64,000 bases of DNA, taken from assembly GCA_017403155.1 (NCBI GenBank), contig JAFQOP010000005.1, positions 22,140-86,139 on the forward strand, in the 5' to 3' direction. The translations under genes and the position numbers were made by a program. How positions within the stretch are numbered: the first letter of the stretch is position 1; the number at the start of each line of letters is the position of its first letter. This document shows, piece after piece, positions 16,967 to 24,951 of the stretch. The notes under the pieces were generated by a model. The model did not search any database, was not told the origin of the DNA, and saw only the letters and a program-made list of their open reading frames with translations. This DNA comes from Clostridia bacterium. Its GTDB lineage: Bacteria; Bacillota; Clostridia; Oscillospirales; CAG-272.

Positions 16967-18589
16967 ATGGCAAAGAATTATGAATCTCTTGGTGTAATGA
17001 TTGATTTCTCGCGCAACGGCGTTATGACCGTACCCGCGCTCAAGACCTATCTCACCACCCTTCGCAAGATGGGCTACAACACGCTCTTCCTTTATATGGA
17101 GGACACATACGAGGTTGAGGGCGAGCCCTACTTCGGTTATATGCGCTCCCGCTACTCTATCGAGGAGATGAAGGAGATTGACGAGTTTTGTGCATCCGTT
17201 GGAATCGAGGCAATCCCCTGCATTCAGACACTGGCACATATGAAGACATTCTTCAAGTGGGACGCTGTGCCGACTGACTGCGACGATATTCTCCTCGCAG
17301 GGGACGAGCGCACCTACACACTCATCGAAAATATGTTCAAGACTCTCTCCTCCTGCTTCCGCTCGAAGAGAATACATATCGGTATGGACGAGGCACATCT
17401 GCTCGGAAAGGGCAAATACTATCATCTTCACGGTCACGTGCCCTCAAGTCAGATAATCAAGGAGCACCTTGACAGAATCGTTGAGATTGCAAAGCCCTAC
17501 GGCTATGATCTCCTTCTTTGGTCGGATATGTTCTTCCGCATTTGGAACAGCGACGGCTACTACGTAAAGGAATACACTGAAATTCCCAAGGAGGTCACCG
17601 AATCCCTCCCCGACAGCGTTAAGCCCGTATACTGGGACTACTATCACCTTGACGAGGAAACCTACGACGTTATGCTTCGCATGCACAAGCAATTCGGCGG
17701 CGAGACCTGGTTTGCAGGCGGTGACTGGAGCTGGGCGGGCTTTGCACCCCTCAACGACTTCTCAATCCGCACAATGCGCGAGGCTATGAAGGCATGCAGA
17801 AAGAACAAGACGAAGAACATCTTCTTTACAATGTGGGGAGACGACGGCATGGAATGCTCTCACTTCTCCCAGCTTCCCTCTCTCCTTTATATCGCAGAGT
17901 ATGCAAGAGGCAACTACGATGAGGAAAAAATAAAGGCGAAGTTCAAGCGCATTACAGGAGTTGACTTTGACACCTTTATGCTTACTGATATTCCCAACAA
18001 AATTGACGACAGCGCGAAAACCTCCGAAAACCCCTCCAAGTATCTTCTCTACTCCGACCCCTTCCTCGGTTTCCTTGACTATACCGTGGCAAGCGGCATC
18101 GGCGGCATCTATGCCGAGCATACAAGGGCTCTTGCAGAAGCGGCAAAGAAAACGAGAAAATACGGCTATTTATTTAACACGCTTGCTGCCCTTTGCGACG
18201 TTCTGTCAATCAAGGCGGAGCTGGGCACGAAGATAAGAGCTGCATACAAGGCAGCCGACAAGGTTGAGCTCGCAAGAATCGCAAACGAGGACTGCACCGC
18301 ACTTATCAAGAAGACGAAGGTGCTTCACCGCGCCTTTGAGCGTCAGTGGTATCTCGAGAACAAGCCCTCGGGCTTTGAGGTTCATGACGGACGCATGGGC
18401 GCACTTATGCAGAGGCTTGACTCCTGCAAGCGCCGTCTGCTCCTCTACTGCGACGGAAAGCTCGACAGAATTGAGGAGCTTGAATGCGATCTCCTTCCCC
18501 TTAACTTCGGCAGAGGCAAGGGCAAGGCAATTACATACACCTGCTACGGCAGGATAGTTACCGCAAATCAGTTCACCCATTCCTTATAA
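16967..18589 (+). CDS. GH20-like beta-N-acetylhexosaminidase, cytoplasmic
   Basis: A 540-aa protein preceded by AAGGAG. The TIM barrel starts at LGVMIDFSRNGVMTV, and the paired catalytic residues D-E occur in RIHIGMDEAHLLG (about residue 145). Other features are IPCIQTLAHMKTFF and LLLWSDMFF. The C-terminal third is helical. There is no signal peptide, so it probably acts on short imported N-acetylhexosamine-containing glycans, complementing the fucosidases upstream. The preceding cysK is unrelated in function. GH20 assignment rests on the HxGxDE motif and barrel order. Confidence 0.82.
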   Translation: MAKNYESLGVMIDFSRNGVMTVPALKTYLTTLRKMGYNTLFLYMEDTYEVEGEPYFGYMRSRYSIEEMKEIDEFCASVGIEAIPCIQTLAHMKTFFKWDAVPTDCDDILLAGDERTYTLIENMFKTLSSCFRSKRIHIGMDEAHLLGKGKYYHLHGHVPSSQIIKEHLDRIVEIAKPYGYDLLLWSDMFFRIWNSDGYYVKEYTEIPKEVTESLPDSVKPVYWDYYHLDEETYDVMLRMHKQFGGETWFAGGDWSWAGFAPLNDFSIRTMREAMKACRKNKTKNIFFTMWGDDGMECSHFSQLPSLLYIAEYARGNYDEEKIKAKFKRITGVDFDTFMLTDIPNKIDDSAKTSENPSKYLLYSDPFLGFLDYTVASGIGGIYAEHTRALAEAAKKTRKYGYLFNTLAALCDVLSIKAELGTKIRAAYKAADKVELARIANEDCTALIKKTKVLHRAFERQWYLENKPSGFEVHDGRMGALMQRLDSCKRRLLLYCDGKLDRIEELECDLLPLNFGRGKGKAITYTCYGRIVTANQFTHSL

Positions 18590-18618
18590 GGGCTGCTTTG
18601 TTTCGGCATAAGCAAACA

Positions 18619-18655
18619 AAAAGAGGCGTTACTTTTCAGGTAATGCCTCTTTTTT
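18619..18655. terminator. Bidirectional terminator between GH20 and HD-domain genes
   Basis: AAAAAGAGGCGTTAC pairs with GTAATGCCTCTTTTTT with one mismatch-type pair. A and T tracts on both sides would serve both convergent genes. Confidence 0.85.
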
Positions 18656-18662
18656 ATATAAT

Positions 18663-19250
18663 TTACTGCTTTTTCTTTCCCTCGACGAAGTAGGTTGCCT
18701 CGCTGTCGGCTGTGGAGAGGGCGAAGGCGAGGGGGAACATTTCAAAGGCAGCAGAGATATTGCGCGGGTCCTCGGTAGAGGAATAGCCCATGTGGTATCT
18801 GATGGCAAATGCCTCCTCACGGGTGAGGCGCATATAGCCCGAGGCTATGTAGACACTCTTCTCTCCGTGACCGTAGGGGAGCTGGTCATCATATTCGAAG
18901 GTGTCAACCTTCTGCCAGGTGCCCTTCTCGTCCTTGACGTTGCGAAAGCCCTTTTTATAAACACCTATCTTGCACAGGTCGTGGAGCAGTGCAACGATGG
19001 CAATGCTCTCCTCGCTGTACTCTGCTCCGAGCATCTTTCTCGTGCGCTCGGCGCCGAGGTAGCTCTTCAGGCAGTCGTAGACGTTCAGAGAGTGCTCACA
19101 CAGGCCTCCCTCGTGCGAGCAGTGAAAGCGCGCGCTGGCAGGCGCTGTGAAGAAGTCGGAGGAGAGGAGGTAGTCAAGAAGCTTGTCTGCTCCCTCGCGC
19201 TTTATAGCGCTCTTGTATATTTCTATGAATCGTTCCTTTGCGTTTATCAT
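18663..19250 (-). CDS. HD-domain hydrolase
   Basis: A 195-aa protein with an HD superfamily metal site: RFHCSHEGGLCEHSLNVYDCL (H...H) and IVALLHDLCKIGVYKK (HD-D), about residues 42-98. An upstream helical region and a tail without further domains complete it. The family hydrolyses phosphate esters of nucleotides; the substrate is not deducible. Its ATG overlaps the TGA of the upstream isomerase gene as ATGA, so it is translationally coupled. It ends at a terminator shared with the GH20 gene. Confidence 0.85.
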   Translation of the reverse strand: MINAKERFIEIYKSAIKREGADKLLDYLLSSDFFTAPASARFHCSHEGGLCEHSLNVYDCLKSYLGAERTRKMLGAEYSEESIAIVALLHDLCKIGVYKKGFRNVKDEKGTWQKVDTFEYDDQLPYGHGEKSVYIASGYMRLTREEAFAIRYHMGYSSTEDPRNISAAFEMFPLAFALSTADSEATYFVEGKKKQ

Positions 19251-20038
19251 TGCTTCATTACTCCGTTCTTTTTAAGATATTCTACGCTCTGAACAAGCCC
19301 ATCAACCGTTTTTACCTCTATGAGGCAGGTCTCGCCTGCGAGGGCTGACAGCTTTGCCGATATATCGACCTCCCCAGTACCGAGCGGCATATGCGGCTTT
19401 GCACCCACAACGTCGTGCAAATGCAGGTGGCGAAGCCTCTCGGGGTTGGCTGCGAAGACGTGACTATCCTTAAAGCCGAGGCATGCCTCATGGCCGGTGT
19501 CAAGGGTCAGGGCAAAGACAGGGCTCGCAAGAAAAAGAGGCATCACCCGAAGCTGGCTCTCGGTGAATGGGTTGGTATCCACGTTTTCGATCGCTATCAG
19601 AATGCCCGAATCGCCTATCTCCTCCTCGCACATTTCGATGAATTTCTTTACACGGGTGCAGTATTCGTCAAAATAAACGTCGGAAAGAAGGATAACTCTA
19701 CCGGGGAGGGTAACGTAAACTCCTCTTTGCAAATGCAGATTGATTACGGGGATGTCGAGCGCCCTTGCCACTCGGATGGTATCGCGCATAACGTCAAAGT
19801 AGCACTCGGACACCTTCGGGTTGAAGTCGAAGGGATTGAGCTGCTCGTCGGCATGGATTGTGTAGAAGATGCCGTATTCTCTCATGAGGCGCGAAAGCTC
19901 GGCTATATTCACCCTATCCGCACTGTACTGCGGAAAGCTCATATTTATTTCAACAAAGTCGATGCCGCACCTTTTTGCGACCTCACAGCACTCGTAGATA
20001 TCCTTGCATTCCACAAGAGTCGGCATTCCGAATTTCAT
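19247..20038 (-). CDS. Sugar phosphate isomerase/epimerase (AP-endonuclease-2 fold)
   Basis: A 263-aa TIM-barrel protein of the xylose-isomerase-like/EndoIV-like superfamily. It begins MKFGMPTLVECKDIYECCE. Metal-ligand segments include FVEINMS, VINLHLQRGVY, LIAIENVD, LTLDTGHEACLG and HLHLHDVVG. Members isomerise or epimerise sugars or inosose-type ketoses, or are EndoIV-like nucleases; the short HLHDxxG pattern favours sugar chemistry. It is the first gene of a two-gene unit with an HD hydrolase. Confidence 0.85.
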   Translation of the reverse strand: MKFGMPTLVECKDIYECCEVAKRCGIDFVEINMSFPQYSADRVNIAELSRLMREYGIFYTIHADEQLNPFDFNPKVSECYFDVMRDTIRVARALDIPVINLHLQRGVYVTLPGRVILLSDVYFDEYCTRVKKFIEMCEEEIGDSGILIAIENVDTNPFTESQLRVMPLFLASPVFALTLDTGHEACLGFKDSHVFAANPERLRHLHLHDVVGAKPHMPLGTGEVDISAKLSALAGETCLIEVKTVDGLVQSVEYLKKNGVMKQ

Positions 20039-20071
20039 TCTCTCACAACACTCCGTCAGCTTTTTTCTATT

Positions 20072-20100
20072 ATTTTACCATCTTTCTCTTCCCTTTTCAA
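20072..20100 (-). promoter_or_regulatory. Promoter for the isomerase/HD pair
   Basis: Minus strand TTGAAA, 17-bp spacer, TAAAAT, about 35 bp before the isomerase start. Back-to-back with the copper-chaperone promoter at 20120. Confidence 0.65.
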
Positions 20101-20119
20101 GTGGATATTGCTTTTTTGC

Positions 20120-20148
20120 TTGACTTTGGCAAAAATTTAATGTAAAAT
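20120..20148 (+). promoter_or_regulatory. Promoter for the HMA-domain gene
   Basis: TTGACT, 17-bp spacer, TAAAAT, followed 25 bp later by AAAGGAG and the start codon. Confidence 0.7.
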
Positions 20149-20187
20149 ATGTGCAGTTAGCAACGACTAACCCAAAAGGAGATAAAT

Positions 20188-20451
20188 ATGAAAAGACTTA
20201 TATTAACCGTTGACGGAATGATGTGCCCTATGTGCGAGTCCCACGTTAACGACGCTGTAAGGCGGGTGGGAAATATAAAGAAGGTTACGGCAAGCCACAA
20301 GAGCGGCGAGGTTTGTGTGATTGGAGATGCGCCCGATACGGACGCAATAAAGGCAGCAATAGAGGCAGGCGGCTACAAGGTGCTCTGCGAGCGCGAGGAG
20401 GAGTACAAAAAGCGCGGTTTTTTCTCTTCTCTTTTCTCAAAAAGGGGCTAG
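20188..20451 (+). CDS. Heavy-metal-associated (CopZ-like) domain protein
   Basis: An 87-aa protein. Residues 1-68 form an HMA ferredoxin-like fold with the metal motif GMMCPMC (family GMxCxxC) and KKVTASHKSGEV. The basic tail EEYKKRGFFSSLFSKRG has no clear homology. It likely carries copper(I) or another soft metal in the cytoplasm. No P-type ATPase or CsoR gene is adjacent in this window, so the partner is elsewhere. Monocistronic, with its own promoter. Confidence 0.88.
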   Translation: MKRLILTVDGMMCPMCESHVNDAVRRVGNIKKVTASHKSGEVCVIGDAPDTDAIKAAIEAGGYKVLCEREEEYKKRGFFSSLFSKRG

Positions 20452-20519
20452 TCATTTACCTTTAGGTAAACCTCGGTGAAATTTTATTTCAAAAAGAGCA
20501 ACTTTTTTATCCAAACTCC

Positions 20520-20548
20520 TTTACAAACGAATGCTTTTCTGCTATAAT
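20520..20548 (+). promoter_or_regulatory. Promoter for the CofE-like gene
   Basis: TTTACA, 17-bp spacer, TATAAT. The roughly 50-nt leader contains GCTCGCAGAGTCGAGC, an imperfect hairpin, before AAAGGAG. Confidence 0.7.
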
Positions 20549-20607
20549 CATAAGGTAATCGGTTTGCTCGCAGAGTCGAGCGGATTAATAAAAGGAGTTG
20601 ATTTTCC

Positions 20608-21804
20608 ATGAGCCGTACCATCGGCACAGTATCCCGCGGTGTAAGAGCACCCATCATCAGAGAGGGCGACGACATTGTTGAGATCGTAACTACGTCTATA
20701 CTTGAGGCATCAAAGGACGCAGGCTTTGAAATTAAGGACCGTGATATCGTTGCAATGACCGAGGCAATTGTGGCAAGAGCGCAGGGTAACTACGCTTCTG
20801 TCGACGATATTGCAACCGACGTATCAAATAAATTCGGTAAGGACGCATCGGTCGGCGTTATCTTCCCCATCCTCAGCCGCAACCGCTTTGCTATCTGTCT
20901 GCGCGGTATTGCAAAGGGTGTGAAGAAGGTGACCCTCATGCTCTCCTACCCCTCTGACGAGGTTGGCAACCATCTCGTCAGCCTCGATGCACTCGACGAG
21001 AAGGGTGTTGACCCCTATCGCGACGTGCTCACGCTTGCTAAGTATCGCGAGCTGTTTGGCTATGAGAAGCACAGATTCACCGGCGTGGACTACGTAGAAT
21101 ACTACGAAGGCCTTATCCGTGAGTGCGGTGCTGAGGCAGAGATAATCTTTGCAAATGACCCCAGAGCTGTTCTAGCATATACAAAGAACGTCATCAACTG
21201 TGACATACACACAAGAGCTCGCACCAAAAGACTCCTCCGCGCAGCAGGCGCCGAGATCGTGTACGGTCTTGACGAGATTATGAGCTCTCCCGTAAACGGC
21301 AGCGGATTTAACCGCGACTACGGACTTCTCGGCTCCAACAAGGCTACCGAGGACAAGGTAAAGCTCTTCCCCCGCGACTGCCAGCCCATTGTTGATGCTA
21401 TACAGAAGAGGCTCTACGACGCAACGGGCAAGACTGTTGAGGTAATGGTTTACGGCGACGGTGCGTTCAAGGACCCTGTCGGCAAGATCTGGGAGCTGGC
21501 TGACCCCGTAGTTTCCCCTGCTTATACCGCAGGTCTGGAGGGCACCCCCAACGAGCTCAAGCTCAAGTACCTTGCAGACAACGAGTTTGCAGCCCTCTCG
21601 GGTGATGAGCTCAAGGAGGCTATTAAGGCAAAGATCGTTGAAAAGGACTCTGACCTCTACGGACAGATGGCATCCGAGGGCACCACTCCCCGACGTCTCA
21701 CCGACCTTATCGGTTCGCTGTGCGACCTTACCTCGGGCTCGGGTGACAAGGGCACGCCCATCGTGTTTATCCAGGGTTATTTCGACAATTACACTACCGA
21801 CTGA
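20608..21804 (+). CDS. CofE-like gamma-glutamyl ligase (F420-0:glutamate ligase family)
   Basis: A 398-aa protein, longer than archaeal CofE (about 250 aa). It begins MSRTIGTVSRGVRAPII. Family features include IVEIVTTSILEAS, RDIVAMTEAIVARAQGN, FPILSRNRFAICLRGIA, PVNGSGFNRDYGLLGSNK, VMVYGDGAFKDPVGKIWEL and a C-terminal GDKGTPIVFIQGYF. Archaeal members add glutamate to coenzyme F420, which Clostridia are not known to make, and no cofC, cofD or fbiC homolog lies in this window. A role in another gamma-glutamylation, for example of folate (proposed for bacterial paralogs), is possible. Monocistronic. Confidence 0.85.
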   Translation: MSRTIGTVSRGVRAPIIREGDDIVEIVTTSILEASKDAGFEIKDRDIVAMTEAIVARAQGNYASVDDIATDVSNKFGKDASVGVIFPILSRNRFAICLRGIAKGVKKVTLMLSYPSDEVGNHLVSLDALDEKGVDPYRDVLTLAKYRELFGYEKHRFTGVDYVEYYEGLIRECGAEAEIIFANDPRAVLAYTKNVINCDIHTRARTKRLLRAAGAEIVYGLDEIMSSPVNGSGFNRDYGLLGSNKATEDKVKLFPRDCQPIVDAIQKRLYDATGKTVEVMVYGDGAFKDPVGKIWELADPVVSPAYTAGLEGTPNELKLKYLADNEFAALSGDELKEAIKAKIVEKDSDLYGQMASEGTTPRRLTDLIGSLCDLTSGSGDKGTPIVFIQGYFDNYTTD

Positions 21805-21817
21805 TTAAAATACAGAT

Positions 21818-21845
21818 TAAAGGAGAAGTTTACTTCTCCTTTTTT
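21818..21845 (+). terminator. Terminator after the CofE-like gene
   Basis: AAAGGAGAAGTTTACTTCTCC hairpin followed by six T residues. Confidence 0.88.
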
Positions 21846-21867
21846 CTATAAATATAGACTATGCCCC

Positions 21868-21896
21868 TTGATTTATTGCCAAAATTATGTTAAAAT
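21868..21896 (+). promoter_or_regulatory. Promoter for the decarboxylase-beta/pyk operon
   Basis: TTGATT, 17-bp spacer, TAAAAT. GTGGAGG lies before the start codon. Confidence 0.65.
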
Positions 21897-21937
21897 GTCA
21901 ATGATTTATATAATTTTAAAAACAGTGGAGGAACAAA

Positions 21938-23047
21938 ATGGAAGAGCTATTCAGTATTTTCCAATATTTTGGAACCATTAACTGGCAAATGATAGTTATG
22001 TGGGTCATCGGCGGCGTGCTGATCTACCTCGCTATCGCAAAGCAGATGGAGCCCACACTCCTTTTGCCTATGGGCTTCGGCACCATTCTCGTTAACCTGC
22101 CTCTCGACGGTGCGGCAAGCGAGGAGGGACCAATCACAATTCTATTCAACGCAGGTATCGCAAACGAGCTGTTTCCGCTCCTTTTGTTTATCGGTATCGG
22201 TGCGATGATCGACTTCGAGCCCCTGCTTACCAACCCGAAGCTTCTTCTCTTCGGTGCGGCGGCACAGTTCGGCATCTTCATCACCCTCGTTCTTGCAACG
22301 CTCTGCGGCTTTGACCTTCACGATGCGGCATCTATTTCCATCATCGGTGCGGCAGACGGTCCTACCTCTATCTTCGTAGCAAACGAGCTCGGCTCTAAAT
22401 ACGTCGGTGCAATTACGGTGGCGGCATACTCATATATGGCGCTGGTGCCCGTTATTCAGCCCCCCGTTATCAAGCTCGTCACCACAAAGAAGGAGCGCCG
22501 TATCAGAATGGAGTACACGGGCAAGCCCGTCAAGAAGCTCACCAAGATACTCTTCCCCATCATTGTTACGGTTGTTGCGGGTCTGTTTGCACCCCAGTCT
22601 GTTGCTCTCGTCGGATTCCTTATGTTCGGCAATCTTATCAGAGCCTGCGGCGTGCTTGAGTCGCTCTCTCAGACTGCACAGAACGTGCTCGCCAACCTCA
22701 TCACCATCCTCCTCGGTATTACCGTAGCATTCCAGATGAAGGCGGAATATTTCCTTAACATAAATACCATAATTATTATAGCGCTCGGCCTGTTCGCGTT
22801 CGTGTTCGACACCATCGGCGGCGTTATGTTTGCAAAGCTCATCAACCTCTTCTCCAAAAAGAAGATCAACCCCATGATCGGTGCGGCAGGTATCTCGGCA
22901 TTCCCCATGTCCAGCCGCGTTGTTCACAAGCTCGGACTCGAGGAGGATCCCTCCAACTTCCTGCTTATGCACACGGTCGGTACGAACGTTTCGGGTCAGA
23001 TTGCCTCGGTTATTGCAGGCGGACTTATCCTTAGCTTCTTTGCATAA
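21938..23047 (+). CDS. Na+-translocating decarboxylase beta subunit (OadB/GcdB/MmdB family)
   Basis: A 369-aa polytopic membrane protein of family length. Many hydrophobic helices; signature segments are FPLLLFIGIGAMIDFEPLL, ISIIGAADGPTSIFV (with the conserved Asp of the ion channel) and AGISAFPMSSRVVHKLG. The beta subunit couples decarboxylation of a biotin-bound carboxylate (oxaloacetate, glutaconyl-CoA or methylmalonyl-CoA) to Na+ export. The alpha and biotin subunits are not in this window, so the substrate is undetermined. The next gene looks like a gamma-type partner and the third is pyruvate kinase, hinting at oxaloacetate/pyruvate metabolism. Confidence 0.93.
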   Translation: MEELFSIFQYFGTINWQMIVMWVIGGVLIYLAIAKQMEPTLLLPMGFGTILVNLPLDGAASEEGPITILFNAGIANELFPLLLFIGIGAMIDFEPLLTNPKLLLFGAAAQFGIFITLVLATLCGFDLHDAASISIIGAADGPTSIFVANELGSKYVGAITVAAYSYMALVPVIQPPVIKLVTTKKERRIRMEYTGKPVKKLTKILFPIIVTVVAGLFAPQSVALVGFLMFGNLIRACGVLESLSQTAQNVLANLITILLGITVAFQMKAEYFLNINTIIIIALGLFAFVFDTIGGVMFAKLINLFSKKKINPMIGAAGISAFPMSSRVVHKLGLEEDPSNFLLMHTVGTNVSGQIASVIAGGLILSFFA

Positions 23048-23064
23048 GAAAGGAGGACGGAACA

Positions 23065-23481
23065 ATGAAAAATATCAAAAGAATTTTCTCTCTCGCCCTC
23101 GCACTTATGCTCGTTGCGGCGCTCTTCGCCTTTACCGTAAGCGCGGCAGCCCCCAAGCATGAGGAGCACGTTGACGTAAACGGCGACCTTATCTGCGATA
23201 TCGACGGCTGCAAAGCAGCCCTTCCCCACACCCATGTGGACGTCGACGGTGACAACAAGTGCGATATCACAGACTGCGACGTGGAAATAGCCCCCACAGT
23301 AGAGGAGCCCGAGAACACCATCGGTACCGAAAAATACGTGCCTAACATCATCTCCTCTCTCAAGATGATGGGTCTCGGTATGCTCGGTATATTCATCGTT
23401 ACGGGCATTATTATTCTCGTAATTTATGCTCTCAGCCACTTCACAAACAAAGAGAGCAAGGAAAACACAGAGGAAAACTAA
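23065..23481 (+). CDS. Gamma-like (OadG-type) membrane protein with Cys/Asp repeat ectodomain
   Basis: A 138-aa protein. A signal peptide (to about residue 28) is followed by an exported segment with two copies of the pattern H-V-D-V-[ND]-G-D-x-x-C-D-I-x-x-C (about residues 34-47 and 54-67). A single C-terminal TM segment, LGMLGIFIVTGIIILVIYAL, precedes a charged tail. TM placement and location 17 bp after a decarboxylase beta subunit recall OadG/MmdD, but the repeats resemble calcium-binding or cysteine loops seen in clostridial surface proteins. The gamma role is inference from context. Confidence 0.7.
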   Translation: MKNIKRIFSLALALMLVAALFAFTVSAAAPKHEEHVDVNGDLICDIDGCKAALPHTHVDVDGDNKCDITDCDVEIAPTVEEPENTIGTEKYVPNIISSLKMMGLGMLGIFIVTGIIILVIYALSHFTNKESKENTEEN

Positions 23482-23486
23482 ATCAA

Positions 23487-24902
23487 ATGCGCAAAACTAA
23501 AATTATATGCACAATAGGACCTGCCTCAGGTAACGAAAAGACCCTTACTGCCATGTGCCGCGCGGGAATGAACGTTGCAAGGCTTAACTTCTCCCACGGC
23601 ACGCACGCAGGCCACAAGGAAATGATTGAACTCATAACGAAGGTGCGTGAGAAGCTCGATCTCCCTATCGCGATAATGCTCGACACAAAGGGACCCGAAT
23701 ACAGAATCGGCACATTTGAGAACGGTAAAATTGAGCTTGCCGACGGCGACAGCTTTACCTTTACCACCAAGGACGTTATCGGCAACCAGGGCATCGTTTC
23801 GGTATCCTACAAGCACCTCACAGAGGAGCTTGCGGTGGGCGACAGAATTCTGCTCAATAACGGACTCGTTATCTTCGAGGTTACAGAGATAAACGGCACC
23901 GAGGCGCACTGCACCGTTGTTGCAGGCGGAACTCTCTCCGACAGAAAGAGCATGAGCTTCCCAAACAAGACCCTGAAGCAGGAATATCTCGGCGAGCAGG
24001 ACAAGGCAGACCTGCTGTTCGGCATCGAGAACGATATCGACTTCGTTGCCGCATCCTTCGTCTCCTGCGAGGACGATATAAAGAAGGTTCGCGACTTCCT
24101 TGACGCAAACGGCGGCGAGGATATCGATATTATTGCAAAGATTGAAAACCGTGCGGGAGTGGACAATATTGATGAAATATGCAATGTTGCCGACGGTATA
24201 ATGGTAGCAAGAGGCGACCTCGGAGTTGAGATTCCCTTTATGGAGGTACCTACCGTACAGAAGTACCTTATAAAGAAGTGCCGACTTCTCGGCAAGAGAG
24301 TCATTACGGCAACGGAGATGCTCGAGTCCATGACTCACAATCCCCGTCCCACAAGAGCCGAGATCTCCGACGTTGCAAACGCGGTGTACGATGGCTCGTC
24401 TGCCGTAATGCTTTCGGGCGAGACTGCCGCAGGAAAATACCCCGTCGAGGCGGTGAAGAGCATGGCGGAGATCGCCGAGTTTACCGAGCGCGGAATAGAT
24501 TACAAGCAGTGGTTTCACTCTACCGAGTTCCGCATCAGGAGCGTGCTCGACGCAGTTTCACACGCTACCTGCTCGATGGCGGTTGACGTCGATGCGAAGT
24601 GCATCGTGGTAAGCTCGAAGAGCGGACAAACCGCACGAATGGTCAGCCGCTTCCGTGCCCCCTGCGATATAATCGGTATGACGACTAACGAGCGCGCTTG
24701 GCGCAAGCTGAATATGAGCTGGGGCGTTACCCCCGCTCTTGCCGAGGAGTTTAACTCCACCGAGGTAGTATATTACCACGCTATGGTGCAGGCAAAGAAG
24801 ATATTCAAGCTCGCAAAGGGCGACGCTGTGGTGCTCACGGGCGGACAGATAAACGGCAAGCCCGGAAACACCAACACCATCAAGGTTGAAACGGTGGGAT
24901 AA
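23487..24902 (+). CDS. pyk: Pyruvate kinase
   Basis: A 471-aa enzyme of standard length. It starts RKTKIICTIGPASGNEKTL. The active-site signature IIAKIENRAGVDNIDEI, the motif MVARGDLGVEI and SAVMLSGETAAGKYPVEAV are intact. It makes pyruvate and ATP from phosphoenolpyruvate and ADP. No extra C-terminal phosphohistidine domain, unlike many Bacillus enzymes. It begins 5 bp after the gamma-like gene with weak GAGGAAAAC as ribosome-binding site, so it is translated from the decarboxylase operon mRNA. Confidence 0.97.
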   Translation: MRKTKIICTIGPASGNEKTLTAMCRAGMNVARLNFSHGTHAGHKEMIELITKVREKLDLPIAIMLDTKGPEYRIGTFENGKIELADGDSFTFTTKDVIGNQGIVSVSYKHLTEELAVGDRILLNNGLVIFEVTEINGTEAHCTVVAGGTLSDRKSMSFPNKTLKQEYLGEQDKADLLFGIENDIDFVAASFVSCEDDIKKVRDFLDANGGEDIDIIAKIENRAGVDNIDEICNVADGIMVARGDLGVEIPFMEVPTVQKYLIKKCRLLGKRVITATEMLESMTHNPRPTRAEISDVANAVYDGSSAVMLSGETAAGKYPVEAVKSMAEIAEFTERGIDYKQWFHSTEFRIRSVLDAVSHATCSMAVDVDAKCIVVSSKSGQTARMVSRFRAPCDIIGMTTNERAWRKLNMSWGVTPALAEEFNSTEVVYYHAMVQAKKIFKLAKGDAVVLTGGQINGKPGNTNTIKVETVG

Positions 24903-24913
24903 GCCTACCAAGC

Positions 24914-24946
24914 AAAAAGGACAGAGAAAATCTCTGTCCTTTTTTG
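24914..24946. terminator. Bidirectional terminator between pyk and lysA
   Basis: AAAAAGGACAGAG, a short loop and CTCTGTCCTTTTTT form a stable hairpin between convergent genes. Confidence 0.92.
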
Positions 24947-24951
24947 TTTAG

